Source of the DNA: Pseudomonas fluorescens
Lineage (GTDB): Bacteria; Pseudomonadota; Gammaproteobacteria; Pseudomonadales; Pseudomonadaceae
Assembly: GCF_004683905.1 (NCBI RefSeq)
Contig: NZ_CP038438.1
Span: 5,270,001 to 5,334,000 of the forward strand
Length of the DNA stretch: 64,000 nt
Direction: 5' to 3'
The notes beneath the pieces were generated by a model. That model was given only the letters and a program-made list of their open reading frames with translations, had not been told where the DNA came from and did no database searches. Positions within the stretch are counted from its first letter, which is position 1. Every line of letters begins with the position of its first letter. A program made the position numbers and the translations under genes. Positions 17,584 through 29,147 of the stretch are shown here, one piece after another.

Positions 17584-18138
17584 ATGAACCGCACCGGCCG
17601 CACCCTTGCCTTGGGCTGCCTGTTGCTCCTTCAGCCCTTGCTCGCGCATGCACAAGCAGGCGGCAACTCGTTGTTGATCCCGGCGATGGGTCGTTGCACC
17701 CTCAATACTCAGCCGCAAGACGTCACGCAGGCACTGGCTGCCTGCCAGAAAGCGGCGGATGAAGGGGATGCGCAAGCGCAATACGAGTTGGGTGAGTTCT
17801 ACTACGACGGCAAGAATGCGCCGCGCGACCTCAATCAAGCCCTGAGCTATTTCGAAAAGGCCTCGTTGCAAGGCCATGCTCAGGCACAGTTCAAGCTCGG
17901 CACCATGTTCTTCCACGGCGAAGGCGTGCAGGCCAACAACATTCAGGCGTACATCGTGCTGAAGATGGCCGCGGTCAACGGCGCCGAAGATGCGCTGGAC
18001 ACCGCCGACGAAGTCTCGGAAAAAATGTCCCGCGAAGACCTCGAAACCGCGACCCAGGTGCTCGGGCAAATTTTCCGTAAATACCTGATGGAACTGCAGA
18101 GCGCCGACGGGCGTACGCCGTTCTCGCCATTGCCATAA
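17584..18138 (+). CDS. Secreted Sel1-repeat (TPR-like) protein
   Basis: The 184-residue protein has a signal peptide (cleavage near AHAQA-GG) and about two to three Sel1-like repeats between residues 45 and 135 (AAACQKAADEGDAQAQYELGEFYYDG; ASLQGHAQAQFKLGTMFFHGEG; VLKMAAVNGAEDALD). Such solenoids mediate protein-protein contacts in the periplasm. The partner is unknown. I chose the ATG at 17584, which follows AGAGGTAA; an upstream in-frame ATG at 17524 overlaps the -10 box. It is convergent with the DUF1820 gene across a REPIN. Confidence 0.85.
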   Translation: MNRTGRTLALGCLLLLQPLLAHAQAGGNSLLIPAMGRCTLNTQPQDVTQALAACQKAADEGDAQAQYELGEFYYDGKNAPRDLNQALSYFEKASLQGHAQAQFKLGTMFFHGEGVQANNIQAYIVLKMAAVNGAEDALDTADEVSEKMSREDLETATQVLGQIFRKYLMELQSADGRTPFSPLP

Positions 18139-18145
18139 GCGCTTT

Positions 18146-18280
18146 TGTGGCGAGGGGATTTATCCCCGATGGGTTGCGTAGCAGCCCCAAAACCCTGCAA
18201 TCAAGTTCCTTCTGACATACCTTGCTGAATGGACTTGCGCCTGCTTCGCAGTCGATCGGGGATAAATCCCCTCGCTACAA
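18146..18280. repeat. REPIN (family C, GGCGAGGGGATTTATCCCCGATGG type)
   Basis: Inverted copies of GGCGAGGGGATTTATCCCCGAT flank about 90 bp. One arm reads CTCGCTACA instead of CTCGCCACA. It lies between convergent stop codons. Confidence 0.85.
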
Positions 18281-18304
18281 ATCATTTCAAATCCAGATCC
18301 GGGC

Positions 18305-18634
18305 TTACTTCTCAGGCATCGGCATCGGAAACGGCATCACATTGCCGACCGCGCCACGGGCTTCGCTGATTTTCGGGGTGCCCAGACGCTCCACCTCGTC
18401 GATGCGCACGATCGAATGCATCGGCACAAAGCTGCGCACCACGCCTTCGAACTGCGCCTTGAGCTTCTCTTCGCTCGGATCGACGACCACTTGCGTGCGC
18501 TCGCCAAAGACGAACTCTTCCACTTCCAGAAAACCCCACAGATCACTTTGATAGATCTGCTTGGCGTACATTTCGAACACCTGGCCCTGGTTGAGGAAAA
18601 TCACCTTATAGATTGGAGCTTCGCGTTTGGTCAT
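18305..18634 (-). CDS. DUF1820 family protein
   Basis: This is a compact 109-residue soluble protein with conserved IYKVIFLNQGQVFEMYAKQI, GFLEVEEFVFGERT and the C-terminal SFVPMHSIVRIDEVERLG. This is the DUF1820 family of gamma-proteobacteria, whose function is unknown; the beta-rich pattern suggests an SH3-like barrel. The ATG at 18634 gives the conserved start MTKREAPIYK; an in-frame ATG at 18649 adds five non-conserved residues, and neither has a strong ribosome site. It is divergent from miaB. Confidence 0.85.
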   Translation of the reverse strand: MTKREAPIYKVIFLNQGQVFEMYAKQIYQSDLWGFLEVEEFVFGERTQVVVDPSEEKLKAQFEGVVRSFVPMHSIVRIDEVERLGTPKISEARGAVGNVMPFPMPMPEK

Positions 18635-18725
18635 GGCGGGGGATAACATCGGGGATAAAAATGAGGGCGCAAACTATAGCATAGCCACCGGACGCACAGC
18701 GGTAGGAACCTGAGGGCTTGTTCCC

Positions 18726-18731
18726 TATAAT
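18726..18731 (+). promoter_or_regulatory. miaB: Candidate -10 box of miaB (TATAAT)
   Basis: A perfect TATAAT lies 35 bp before the miaB ATG. No good -35 hexamer is visible at 16-18 bp, so only the -10 is proposed. Confidence 0.4.
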
Positions 18732-18766
18732 GCGCGGTTCTTTGAATCACGTGACGACCAAAATCC

Positions 18767-20095
18767 ATGGCCAAGAAGCTTTACATCGAAACCCACGGTT
18801 GCCAGATGAACGAGTACGACAGCTCGCGCATGGTCGATCTGCTGGGCGAACATCAGGCCCTGGAAGTCACCGCCCGTGCCGAAGACGCCGACGTGATTCT
18901 GCTCAACACCTGTTCGATCCGCGAGCGTGCCCAGGATCGGGTGTACTCGCAGCTCGGCCGCTGGCGCGAACTGAAACTGGCCAACCCGGACATGGTGATC
19001 GCCGTCGGTGGTTGCGTGGCCAGCCAGGAAGGTGCGGCGATCCGTGATCGCGCGCCGTATGTCGACGTGGTCTTCGGCCCGCAGACCCTTCACCGTCTGC
19101 CGGAAATGATCGACGCCGCACGCAGCAGCAAGTTGCCGCAGGTCGACGTCTCGTTCCCGGAAATCGAAAAATTCGACCACCTGCCCGAGCCGCGCATCGA
19201 CGGCCCGAGCGCCTACGTGTCGGTGATGGAAGGTTGCAGCAAGTACTGCACGTTCTGCGTGGTGCCCTACACCCGTGGCGAAGAAGTCAGCCGGCCGTTC
19301 GATGACGTGATTGCCGAGATCATTCACCTCGCCGAGAACGGCGTGCGTGAAGTGACCTTGCTCGGGCAGAACGTCAACGGTTATCGCGGTACGACTCATG
19401 ACGGTCGCCTGGCCGATTTGGCCGAGCTGATCCGCGTGGTCGCCGCTGTCGACGGCATCGACCGCATCCGTTACACCACTTCGCACCCGCTGGAGTTCTC
19501 CGACAGCCTGATCCAGGCCCACGCCGAAGTGCCGGAGCTGGTCAAACACCTGCACTTGCCGGTGCAGTCGGGTTCCGACCGGATCCTCGCGGCGATGAAG
19601 CGCAACCACACCGCGCTGGAGTACAAATCCAAGCTGCGTAAACTGCGCGCTGCCGTGCCGGGGATCTGCATCAGTTCGGACTTCATCGTCGGCTTCCCCG
19701 GCGAAACCGAGAAAGACTTCGAACAGACCATGAAGCTGATTGCCGACGTCGGTTTCGACTTCTCCTACTCGTTCGTCTATAGCCAGCGCCCGGGCACCCC
19801 GGCGGCTGATCTGGCCGATGACACCCCGGAGGAGCTGAAGAAAGAACGCTTGAACGCCTTGCAGCATCGTTTGAATCAGCAAGGGTTCGAGATCAGCCGA
19901 CAAATGGTCGGTTCGATCCAGCGCATTCTGGTCACCGACTACTCGAAGAAAGACCCGGGCGAGCTGCAAGGGCGTACCGAGAATAATCGTATCGTCAACT
20001 TCCGCTGCGATAATCCGACCCTGATCGGCCAGTTCGCCGACGTGCACATCGACGCGGCGCAACCGCACTCGCTGCGCGGCTCGCTGATCCAATAA
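18767..20095 (+). CDS. miaB: tRNA-2-methylthio-N6-dimethylallyladenosine synthase MiaB
   Basis: MiaB adds the methylthio group to i6A37 of tRNAs reading UNN codons. The 442-residue radical-SAM enzyme has the UPF0004 domain with three cysteines (THGCQMN with C12, [16 protein letters not shown]) that hold an auxiliary [4Fe-4S] cluster. The radical-SAM motif CSKYCTFC follows, with a C-terminal TRAM domain (about residues 375-440). In Pseudomonas it commonly precedes ybeZ-ybeY-corC-lnt, as here, although a REPIN now separates it from ybeZ. Confidence 0.97.
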   Translation: MAKKLYIETHGCQMNEYDSSRMVDLLGEHQALEVTARAEDADVILLNTCSIRERAQDRVYSQLGRWRELKLANPDMVIAVGGCVASQEGAAIRDRAPYVDVVFGPQTLHRLPEMIDAARSSKLPQVDVSFPEIEKFDHLPEPRIDGPSAYVSVMEGCSKYCTFCVVPYTRGEEVSRPFDDVIAEIIHLAENGVREVTLLGQNVNGYRGTTHDGRLADLAELIRVVAAVDGIDRIRYTTSHPLEFSDSLIQAHAEVPELVKHLHLPVQSGSDRILAAMKRNHTALEYKSKLRKLRAAVPGICISSDFIVGFPGETEKDFEQTMKLIADVGFDFSYSFVYSQRPGTPAADLADDTPEELKKERLNALQHRLNQQGFEISRQMVGSIQRILVTDYSKKDPGELQGRTENNRIVNFRCDNPTLIGQFADVHIDAAQPHSLRGSLIQ

Positions 20096-20123
20096 CACCG
20101 CGCGTCTTCTGTAGTAGGGCTGT

Positions 20124-20255
20124 TGTGGTGAGGGGATTTATCCCCGATGGTTGGCGCAGCCGACCCAAAGCTGAAGTTGTGGTGAATCTGCCATACCGAA
20201 AGCTCTGGTTTTGGGGCCGCTCCGCGGCCCATCGGGGATGAATCCCCTCGCCACA
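20124..20255. repeat. REPIN (family C)
   Basis: Inverted copies of GTGGTGAGGGGATTTATCCCCGATGG flank about 75 bp with GGTTGGCGCAGCCGACC and CGCTCCGCGG inner hairpins. It separates miaB from ybeZ. Confidence 0.85.
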
Positions 20256-20379
20256 GATAACTCCACCCGCCACAGAAAGGCTTTCCAGACTCGCATCGAT
20301 ATTTAAGAGCTTTCGCACCCACGCCACTGGCGTTATCCTTGATTTCATCTTAATTGCCCCAGGGCGGCTAAATACGACC

Positions 20380-21378
20380 TTGAACGCACCCATAGAACCA
20401 CATCGTTTTATCCTCGAGCCCTTTGAGGCTCGCCGCTTCGCCAATCTGTGCGGGCAATTCGACGAGCATCTGCGCTTGATCGAACAGCGCCTGGCCATCG
20501 AGATCCGCAACCGCGGAAACCAGTTCGAGCTGATCGGCGACCCCAAGCACACCACGTCTGCGGAAAACCTGCTGCGCCGCCTGTACCGCGAAACCAAGGG
20601 TACCGAGCTGTCGCCGGACATGGTGCACCTGTTCCTCCAGGAATCGGCCGTCGTCGAACTGGACAACCACGCCCCCGCCGAAGCCTCCGTCGCCCTGCGC
20701 ACCAAGAAAGGCATGATTCGCCCACGCGGCTTGAATCAGCTGCGCTACGTGAAGGAAATCCTCGGCAACGACATCAACTTCGGCATCGGTCCGGCCGGTA
20801 CCGGCAAGACCTATCTGGCTGTGGCTTGCGCCGTCGATGCCCTGGAGCGCGAGCAGATCCGCCGCATCCTGCTGGTACGTCCGGCGGTTGAAGCCGGTGA
20901 AAAACTCGGCTTCCTGCCCGGCGACCTGAGCCAGAAGATCGACCCGTACCTGCGCCCGCTGTACGACGCCCTCTACGAAATGCTCGGCTTCGAATACGTG
21001 GCCAAGCTGATCGAGCGCCAGGTGATCGAAGTCGCGCCGCTGGCCTACATGCGCGGTCGGACGCTGAACAACAGCTTCATCATTCTCGACGAAAGCCAGA
21101 ACACCACCGTCGAGCAGATGAAAATGTTCCTGACCCGGATCGGCTTCGGCTCCACCGCGGTCATCACCGGCGACATCACCCAAGTCGACCTGCCGCGCGG
21201 CACCAAGTCCGGGCTGCATCATGTGATCGAAGTGCTCAAGGACGTTCCTGGCATCAGCTTCACCCACTTCCAGCCCAAAGACGTCGTGCGCCATCCGTTG
21301 GTGCAGCGGATCGTCGAGGCCTACGAGCGCTTCGAGACCCGTGCCGAAGCCGCCAGGGAAACCTCGCGCGATGCTTGA
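20380..21378 (+). CDS. ybeZ: PhoH-like ATPase YbeZ
   Basis: The 332-residue protein has an N-terminal KH-like region and a P-loop ATPase domain with Walker A GPAGTGKT (137-144) and Walker [12 protein letters not shown]. YbeZ interacts with the endoribonuclease YbeY in rRNA processing in E. coli and Pseudomonas. The start is TTG at 20380, which gives the conserved [10 protein letters not shown]; no in-frame ATG is placed to give a full-length protein. The stop overlaps the ybeY start by 8 bp, consistent with translational coupling. Confidence 0.93.
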   Translation: MNAPIEPHRFILEPFEARRFANLCGQFDEHLRLIEQRLAIEIRNRGNQFELIGDPKHTTSAENLLRRLYRETKGTELSPDMVHLFLQESAVVELDNHAPAEASVALRTKKGMIRPRGLNQLRYVKEILGNDINFGIGPAGTGKTYLAVACAVDALEREQIRRILLVRPAVEAGEKLGFLPGDLSQKIDPYLRPLYDALYEMLGFEYVAKLIERQVIEVAPLAYMRGRTLNNSFIILDESQNTTVEQMKMFLTRIGFGSTAVITGDITQVDLPRGTKSGLHHVIEVLKDVPGISFTHFQPKDVVRHPLVQRIVEAYERFETRAEAARETSRDA

Positions 21379-21865
21379 GCTGGATCTGCAAATCGCTACC
21401 GAAGCGAACGCCCCGAGTGAGGCCGACTTCCGCCAATGGTGCGAACTGGCCCTGCGCCAGCGCAGCGCCGACTCGGAAATGACCATTCGTCTGGTTGACG
21501 AGGAAGAAGGTCGTGAGCTGAATCACACCTGGCGCCATAAGGATTACGCGACCAACGTCCTGTCGTTCCCGGCCGAAGTCCCGGACGAGTTTCTCGACAT
21601 CCCGCTGCTCGGCGATCTGGTGATCTGCGTGGCCGTGGTCGAGCGCGAAGCTGCCGAACAAGGCAAGGAACTCCAGGCCCATTGGGCACATCTAGTCATT
21701 CACGGCTGCTTGCATCTGCTCGGTTACGACCATATAGATGACGACGAAGCCGAAGAAATGGAAGCACTGGAACGCGAGTTGCTTGCCGAACTGGGCTATC
21801 CCGATCCGTACGCGGACGACGAAGCCGAAACATCCCCTATCGTTACAACAAAGGATTCAGAGTAA
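21371..21865 (+). CDS. ybeY: Endoribonuclease YbeY
   Basis: YbeY matures the 3' end of 16S rRNA and takes part in ribosome quality control. The 164-residue protein carries the zinc motif [11 protein letters not shown] (His111, His115, His121) and TNVLSFPAE upstream of it. An acidic extension of about 30 residues follows the catalytic core. The ATG at 21371 overlaps the end of ybeZ; the open frame can be extended upstream to 21341 but only within ybeZ. Confidence 0.95.
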   Translation: MLELDLQIATEANAPSEADFRQWCELALRQRSADSEMTIRLVDEEEGRELNHTWRHKDYATNVLSFPAEVPDEFLDIPLLGDLVICVAVVEREAAEQGKELQAHWAHLVIHGCLHLLGYDHIDDDEAEEMEALERELLAELGYPDPYADDEAETSPIVTTKDSE

Positions 21866-21870
21866 TCGCT

Positions 21871-22710
21871 ATGAGCGAAGATCGATCGAGCAACGGGCAG
21901 AAGTCATGGCTGGGTAAACTGACCCAGGCTTTTGCCCACGAGCCGAAGAACCGTCAGGAGCTGCTTGAGCTGCTGCGTGATGCACATCAGAACAAACTGC
22001 TGGACAGCGAAGCGCTGGCCATCGTCGAAGGCGCCATTCAAGTGGCTGACCTGCAAGTACGCGACATCATGGTGCCGCGCTCGCAGATGATCAGCATCAA
22101 GGCGAACCAGACACCCCGTGAATTCCTCCCGGCCGTGGTCGACTCGGCCCACTCGCGCTATCCGGTCATCGGCGAAAGCCACGACGACGTGATGGGCGTG
22201 CTGCTGGCCAAGGATCTGCTGCCGCTGATCCTCAAGGAGAACGGCGACAGCTTCAACATCAAGGACCTGCTGCGCCCGGCCACCTTCGTGCCGGAGTCCA
22301 AGCGTCTGAACGTGTTGCTGCGTGAATTCCGCGCCAACCACAACCACATGGCCATCGTCATCGACGAGTACGGCGGCGTGGCCGGTCTGGTGACGATTGA
22401 AGACGTGCTGGAACAGATCGTCGGCGACATCGAAGACGAGCACGACGTCGAAGAAGACAGCTACATCAAGCCGCTGCCCAGCGGTGACTTCCTGATCAAG
22501 GCCCTGACACCGATCGAGAACTTCAACGAGTTCTTCGACAGCGAATTCTCCGACGACGAGTTCGACACCGTCGGCGGTCTGGTGATGAGCGCGTTCGGGC
22601 ACTTGCCAAAACGCAACGAAATCACTGAAATCGGCGCCTATCGTTTCCGCATCCTGAACGCCGACAGCCGTCGGATTCATTTGCTGCGACTGACCCCTAT
22701 CGCCCGGTAA
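21871..22710 (+). CDS. corC: CorC/YbeX transporter-associated CBS protein
   Basis: The 279-residue cytoplasmic protein has two CBS domains (about residues 65-190; DIMVPRSQM and VVIDEYGGVAGLVTIEDVLEQIVGDIEDE) and a C-terminal CorC_HlyC domain. It is linked to Mg/Co efflux and, with ybeY and ybeZ, to ribosome function. It starts 5 bp after ybeY and is followed 17 bp later by lnt, the usual gamma-proteobacterial order. Confidence 0.93.
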   Translation: MSEDRSSNGQKSWLGKLTQAFAHEPKNRQELLELLRDAHQNKLLDSEALAIVEGAIQVADLQVRDIMVPRSQMISIKANQTPREFLPAVVDSAHSRYPVIGESHDDVMGVLLAKDLLPLILKENGDSFNIKDLLRPATFVPESKRLNVLLREFRANHNHMAIVIDEYGGVAGLVTIEDVLEQIVGDIEDEHDVEEDSYIKPLPSGDFLIKALTPIENFNEFFDSEFSDDEFDTVGGLVMSAFGHLPKRNEITEIGAYRFRILNADSRRIHLLRLTPIAR

Positions 22711-22727
22711 GAAATCTAAGGACTGAA

Positions 22728-24251
22728 ATGCGCTGGACAACCCGCCCCGGCTGGCCCGGTAACCTGCTGGCCGTGGCGGCCGGTGCAATCACCACCTTCG
22801 CCCTCGCCCCGTTCAACATCTGGCCGCTGGCTTTGCTCGCGGTTGGGCTGTTCTACGCCGGCCTGCGCGAGCTGAAACCGCGTCAGGCGCTGGGCCGTGG
22901 CTGGTGTTTCGGTTTCGGCCTGTTCGGCGCCGGCACCAGTTGGATCTACTACAGCATCCACCACTTCGGTGGTGCCTCGGTGCTGCTGGCCGGGTTCCTG
23001 ATGCTGCTGTTCACCGCAGCGATCGCCTTTTTCTTCGCCCTGCCCGCGTGGGTCTGGGCGCGCTGGTTGCGCCGCAACGAGGCACCGTTGGCCGATGCGC
23101 TGGCGTTTGCCGCGCTGTGGGTCGGCCAGGAAGCGTTTCGTGGCTGGTTCCTCACTGGTTTTCCGTGGCTCTACTCCGGCTACAGCCAGCTCGACGGCCC
23201 ATTGGCCGGGCTCGCGCCGGTGGGCGGCATGTGGTTGGTGTCGTTCGTTCTGGCGCTGACTGCGGCGCTGATCTACAACGCACCGCGCCTGCTGCAAACC
23301 GGTCGTAAAGGCTTTATCGCGGCCGGTTTGCTGTTGCTGGTCGGGCCATGGGTGGCGGGTATTGCGCTCAAGGGCCACGCCTGGACCAGTCCGTCCGGCC
23401 CGGCACTGAGCGTCGCAGCGATTCAGGGCAACGTCGAACAAAGCATGAAATGGGATCCGGCGCAGCTCAACGCGCAACTGGCGCTGTATCGCGACCTGAG
23501 TTTTCGCTCGAAGCCGGTGGACCTGCTGATCTGGCCGGAAACCGCGGTACCGGTGCTCAAGGAGTCCGCCGAGGGCTACTTGAACATGATGGGCAACTTC
23601 GCCGCCGAGCGTAAATCGGCGCTGATCACCGGCGTGCCGATCCGCGAGACGGTCCGCCACGAAAAACGCTTCTTCAACGGCATTACCGTGGTCGGCGAAG
23701 GCGATGGTACCTACCTCAAGCAGAAATTGGTGCCGTTCGGCGAATACGTGCCGTTGCAGGATCTGCTGCGCGGGTTGATCGCGTTCTTTGACTTGCCGAT
23801 GTCCGACTTCGCTCGCGGTCCGGCGGATCAGCCGTTGCTGCAGGCCAAGGGTTATCAGATCGCGCCATTCATCTGCTACGAAGTGGTGTATCCGGAATTC
23901 GCCGCTGGGCTGTCGGCACGCAGCGATCTGCTGCTGACGATCAGCAACGACACCTGGTTCGGCACCTCGATCGGCCCGCTGCAGCACCTGCAAATGGCGC
24001 AAATGCGCGCACTTGAGGCAGGCCGCTGGATGATCCGCGCTACAAACAACGGCGTGACCGGACTGATCAACCCGTTCGGGCAGATCACCGAGCAGATCCC
24101 GCAGTTCGAACAGGGCATTCTGTATGGCGAAGTGGTGCCGATGCACAACCTGACGCCGTACCTGCAATGGCGTTCATGGCCGCTGATCATCGTCTGTGTG
24201 CTGCTGTTTGGCTGGGCGCTGATGGCGAGCCGGATGTCGAAAACCCTTTAA
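22728..24251 (+). CDS. lnt: Apolipoprotein N-acyltransferase
   Basis: Lnt adds the third acyl chain to lipoproteins in the inner membrane. The 507-residue protein has about six N-terminal membrane segments and a periplasmic nitrilase domain with the Glu-Lys-Cys triad visible as LLIWPETAVP, LKQKLVPFGEYVP and FICYEVVYPE, plus a final membrane helix (PLIIVCVLLFGWALMA). It closes the ybeZ-ybeY-corC-lnt unit and is convergent with the YdcF gene across a REPIN. Confidence 0.97.
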   Translation: MRWTTRPGWPGNLLAVAAGAITTFALAPFNIWPLALLAVGLFYAGLRELKPRQALGRGWCFGFGLFGAGTSWIYYSIHHFGGASVLLAGFLMLLFTAAIAFFFALPAWVWARWLRRNEAPLADALAFAALWVGQEAFRGWFLTGFPWLYSGYSQLDGPLAGLAPVGGMWLVSFVLALTAALIYNAPRLLQTGRKGFIAAGLLLLVGPWVAGIALKGHAWTSPSGPALSVAAIQGNVEQSMKWDPAQLNAQLALYRDLSFRSKPVDLLIWPETAVPVLKESAEGYLNMMGNFAAERKSALITGVPIRETVRHEKRFFNGITVVGEGDGTYLKQKLVPFGEYVPLQDLLRGLIAFFDLPMSDFARGPADQPLLQAKGYQIAPFICYEVVYPEFAAGLSARSDLLLTISNDTWFGTSIGPLQHLQMAQMRALEAGRWMIRATNNGVTGLINPFGQITEQIPQFEQGILYGEVVPMHNLTPYLQWRSWPLIIVCVLLFGWALMASRMSKTL

Positions 24252-24256
24252 AAAGC

Positions 24257-24322
24257 TTCGCGAGCAAGCCCGCTCCCACATTTGGAATGCAATTCAAATG
24301 TGGGAGCGGGCTTGCTCGCGAA
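24257..24322. repeat. REPIN (family A), compact
   Basis: TTCGCGAGCAAGCCCGCTCCCACATTTG and its inverted copy are separated by about 10 bp, forming a nearly continuous hairpin between convergent lnt and the YdcF gene. The spacer resembles that of the 7301-7365 element. Confidence 0.9.
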
Positions 24323-24342
24323 TGGACATCAGCAGCACCCAA

Positions 24343-25122
24343 TCAATCAGGGTTGGCATCACCCCGGTAAAACAACGAATACCCCACCTGCCCCACCGCC
24401 TCATTCAGCAACTGCCCGCTCTGCCAGATCGACTTGAACTCCGGCAGCCAGCCACCAAACGGGCGCGCATTATCGGTCCCGAGAAACCCGACGGGCGCCG
24501 GCACCACTTCGAATCCTGCCTGCTGGAAACACCACACGGCGCGCGGCATGTGCCAGGCCTGCGTGACCACCACGACGCGCTTGATGCCTTGTGGCAACAA
24601 GATGTCGGCGCTGAATTTGGCGTTTTCCCAGGTGGTACGGCTCTCGCCTTCCTGCCAGCGCGTGGTCACGCCGAAATCATCGCGCAACGAATCGGCCATC
24701 AGCTTCGCCTCGGTCGGCGGCGTGCCGTAATGCAGGCCACCGCTGGTCAGAATCGGCAGCCCGGAGGCCTTGGCCAGTCGCGCGGCATAGCGCTGACGCT
24801 CCAGCCCCACGCCGGTTGGCTGGTCCTCGCCCCAGGCCAGATCGCCGCGCTCGCGCCCGGAACCCAGCACCACGATGGCATCAGCGCGCTGCGCCAATAT
24901 CGACCACGACTCACGGGGCAGCGGCGGCTCACGCTCCAGCGCTTTGGCGCCCCATTGCACCACCACCGGCAGGCTCATCAGCCAGAAACCACCCAGGCCA
25001 AGGGCAAAACACAGGCCAGCCAGCCGTGGCCGGGAGCGACGCAGCCACCAGGCGAGCAGCAACAGCAGCAAAAGAATGCCGGGCGGCAAGAGCAGTTGTT
25101 TGATGAAATAACGAAAAGGCAT
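24343..25122 (-). CDS. YdcF/ElyC family envelope protein
   Basis: The 259-residue protein has two N-terminal membrane helices (about residues 8-28 and 36-56) and a DUF218 (YdcF-like) domain with DAIVVLGSGRE, GLPILTSGG, ESRTTWENAKFS and VVTQAWHMPRA. In E. coli ElyC/YdcF relatives affect peptidoglycan and lipid-carrier metabolism at low temperature; the reaction is not established. Its place among envelope genes fits such a role. No upstream partner shares its strand closely; the hypothetical gene at 25228 is about 100 bp away. Confidence 0.85.
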   Translation of the reverse strand: MPFRYFIKQLLLPPGILLLLLLLAWWLRRSRPRLAGLCFALGLGGFWLMSLPVVVQWGAKALEREPPLPRESWSILAQRADAIVVLGSGRERGDLAWGEDQPTGVGLERQRYAARLAKASGLPILTSGGLHYGTPPTEAKLMADSLRDDFGVTTRWQEGESRTTWENAKFSADILLPQGIKRVVVVTQAWHMPRAVWCFQQAGFEVVPAPVGFLGTDNARPFGGWLPEFKSIWQSGQLLNEAVGQVGYSLFYRGDANPD

Positions 25123-25227
25123 CAGGGCATCTCCAGAGATGCCCGAAGCCTAAGAGTGTTAATGAAACGTTACAACCGATAGGTAGGATCCTGTTGGAAA
25201 AGATCCGTTACTTGACCTGCCATGCGA

Positions 25228-25551
25228 TTACTTGGCCTGCACAGAACGAACCTTTACGGTGTCTCTGCCGGGCGCCTTGTCCTTGAGCCAGATGACCTTG
25301 GCTGAATGTGCTGCATCGAGCTGTTTCACTGCCTGCGACAGGTATCCATGCGATTCACGCTCACTGCGATCCAGATAGGCCTTGACCAGTTTGAACTCGG
25401 CGGGGCTCAAGCCACGCAATTCCAGTTCCACGGGGCGCTCATCGCGCAGCCGGCCAGCGGTTTTTGCAGCGTCGAGCGCCATGCCCAGACGATCCATCAA
25501 CCGTTCATACAACTCGGGTTTCGTCACGTTTTTTTGCCGTTGCTCCACCAT
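25228..25551 (-). CDS. Conserved hypothetical protein, charged and helical
   Basis: I do not recognise a named family. The 107-residue product is highly charged and appears almost entirely helical (KPELYERLMDRLGMALDAAK; SPAEFKLVKAYLDRSERES), with a short basic C-terminal beta-like tail (KVIWLKDKAPGRD). No signal peptide, membrane segment or cysteine is present, so it should be cytoplasmic. A weak GAGG-like ribosome site precedes the ATG. It is divergent from leuS. Confidence 0.7.
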   Translation of the reverse strand: MVEQRQKNVTKPELYERLMDRLGMALDAAKTAGRLRDERPVELELRGLSPAEFKLVKAYLDRSERESHGYLSQAVKQLDAAHSAKVIWLKDKAPGRDTVKVRSVQAK

Positions 25552-25597
25552 CCCTCACCTCATTGAAGATAAGACTCACTCCCCAATAAGAGCTTAG

Positions 25598-28414
<2,817 letters not shown>

Positions 28415-28424
28415 ATTGGATTGG

Positions 28425-28444
28425 GCGTCAGGTTCGCCTGACGC
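28425..28444 (+). terminator. Hairpin with TTCG tetraloop after leuS
   Basis: GCGTCAGG-TTCG-CCTGACGC is a perfect 8-bp stem with a UUCG tetraloop, 11 bp after the leuS stop. There is no U-run directly after it, so it may be an RNA-stability or attenuating hairpin inside the leuS-lptE transcript rather than a full terminator. Confidence 0.4.
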
Positions 28445-28502
28445 ACTGTAAAACCTTTCGGGCCGCAGGGTCGGCCCACATGGTTTCAAGGGGAGCAACA
28501 CA

Positions 28503-29108
28503 ATGATCAAACGCAATCTGCTGGTGATGGGCCTCGCCGTTCTGCTGAGCGCCTGCGGTTTCCAGCTGCGTGGCACCGGCACCAACGAACTGTCGATCAA
28601 GGAGCTCGATCTGAGCGCCCGTAACGCGTATGGCGAGACCGTCACCCAGCTGCGTCAGGTGCTCGAGTCCAGCGGCGTCAAGGTCTACAGCGGTGCACCG
28701 TACAAGCTGTATCTGGCTGACGAACAGGAAAACCAGCGTATCCTCAGCTACGCCGGTGCCGGTCGTACGGGTGAGTACCAAGTGACCACCGTGCTGAACT
28801 ACGACATCGTAGGCGAACACAATCTGAACCTGCTGAGCGACAAGCTTGAAGTGCAGAAAGTGTTCATCCACGACGGCAACAACCTCGTCGGCTCCGATCA
28901 GGAAGCCAACGACGCCCGTCGCGAAACCCGTCGCGAACTGGTTCAGCGCATGATGCTGCGCCTGCAACAGCTGACGCCGGGCCAACTGCAGCAATTACAG
29001 CAAGCGGCCAACGACCGTGCCCGGGCTGAAGCCGACGCGCTGAAGGCGGCACAGAAAGCTGAAGCGGAAACCCCGCGTCAGTCGCCGCTCGAACTGCCGC
29101 AGCAGTAA
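28503..29108 (+). CDS. lptE: LPS assembly lipoprotein LptE
   Basis: LptE plugs the LptD barrel and delivers lipopolysaccharide to the outer leaflet. The 201-residue precursor has a short signal peptide with lipobox LLSAC (lipidated Cys near residue 18), the GFQLRG start of the mature domain that is typical of LptE, and a C-terminal extension rich in Gln, Ala and Glu (residues about 155-201) that may be unstructured. GGGGAG precedes the ATG. It is followed by holA, as in many gamma-proteobacteria. Confidence 0.93.
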   Translation: MIKRNLLVMGLAVLLSACGFQLRGTGTNELSIKELDLSARNAYGETVTQLRQVLESSGVKVYSGAPYKLYLADEQENQRILSYAGAGRTGEYQVTTVLNYDIVGEHNLNLLSDKLEVQKVFIHDGNNLVGSDQEANDARRETRRELVQRMMLRLQQLTPGQLQQLQQAANDRARAEADALKAAQKAEAETPRQSPLELPQQ

Positions 29109-29113
29109 GACGT

Positions 29114-29135
29114 ACGGGGCGCTCAGGCGCCCCGT
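29114..29135. other. Hairpin between lptE and holA
   Basis: ACGGGGCGC-TCAG-GCGCCCCGT is a perfect 9-bp stem in the 39-bp gap between the two genes. It lacks a U-run, so partial termination or mRNA processing is possible. Confidence 0.35.
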
Positions 29136-29147
29136 TCGCCCTCTCTT

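Noticed and set aside
18725-20098. A minus-strand open frame of 457 codons opposite miaB
   Set aside because: Antisense shadow; miaB carries all its iron-sulfur motifs.
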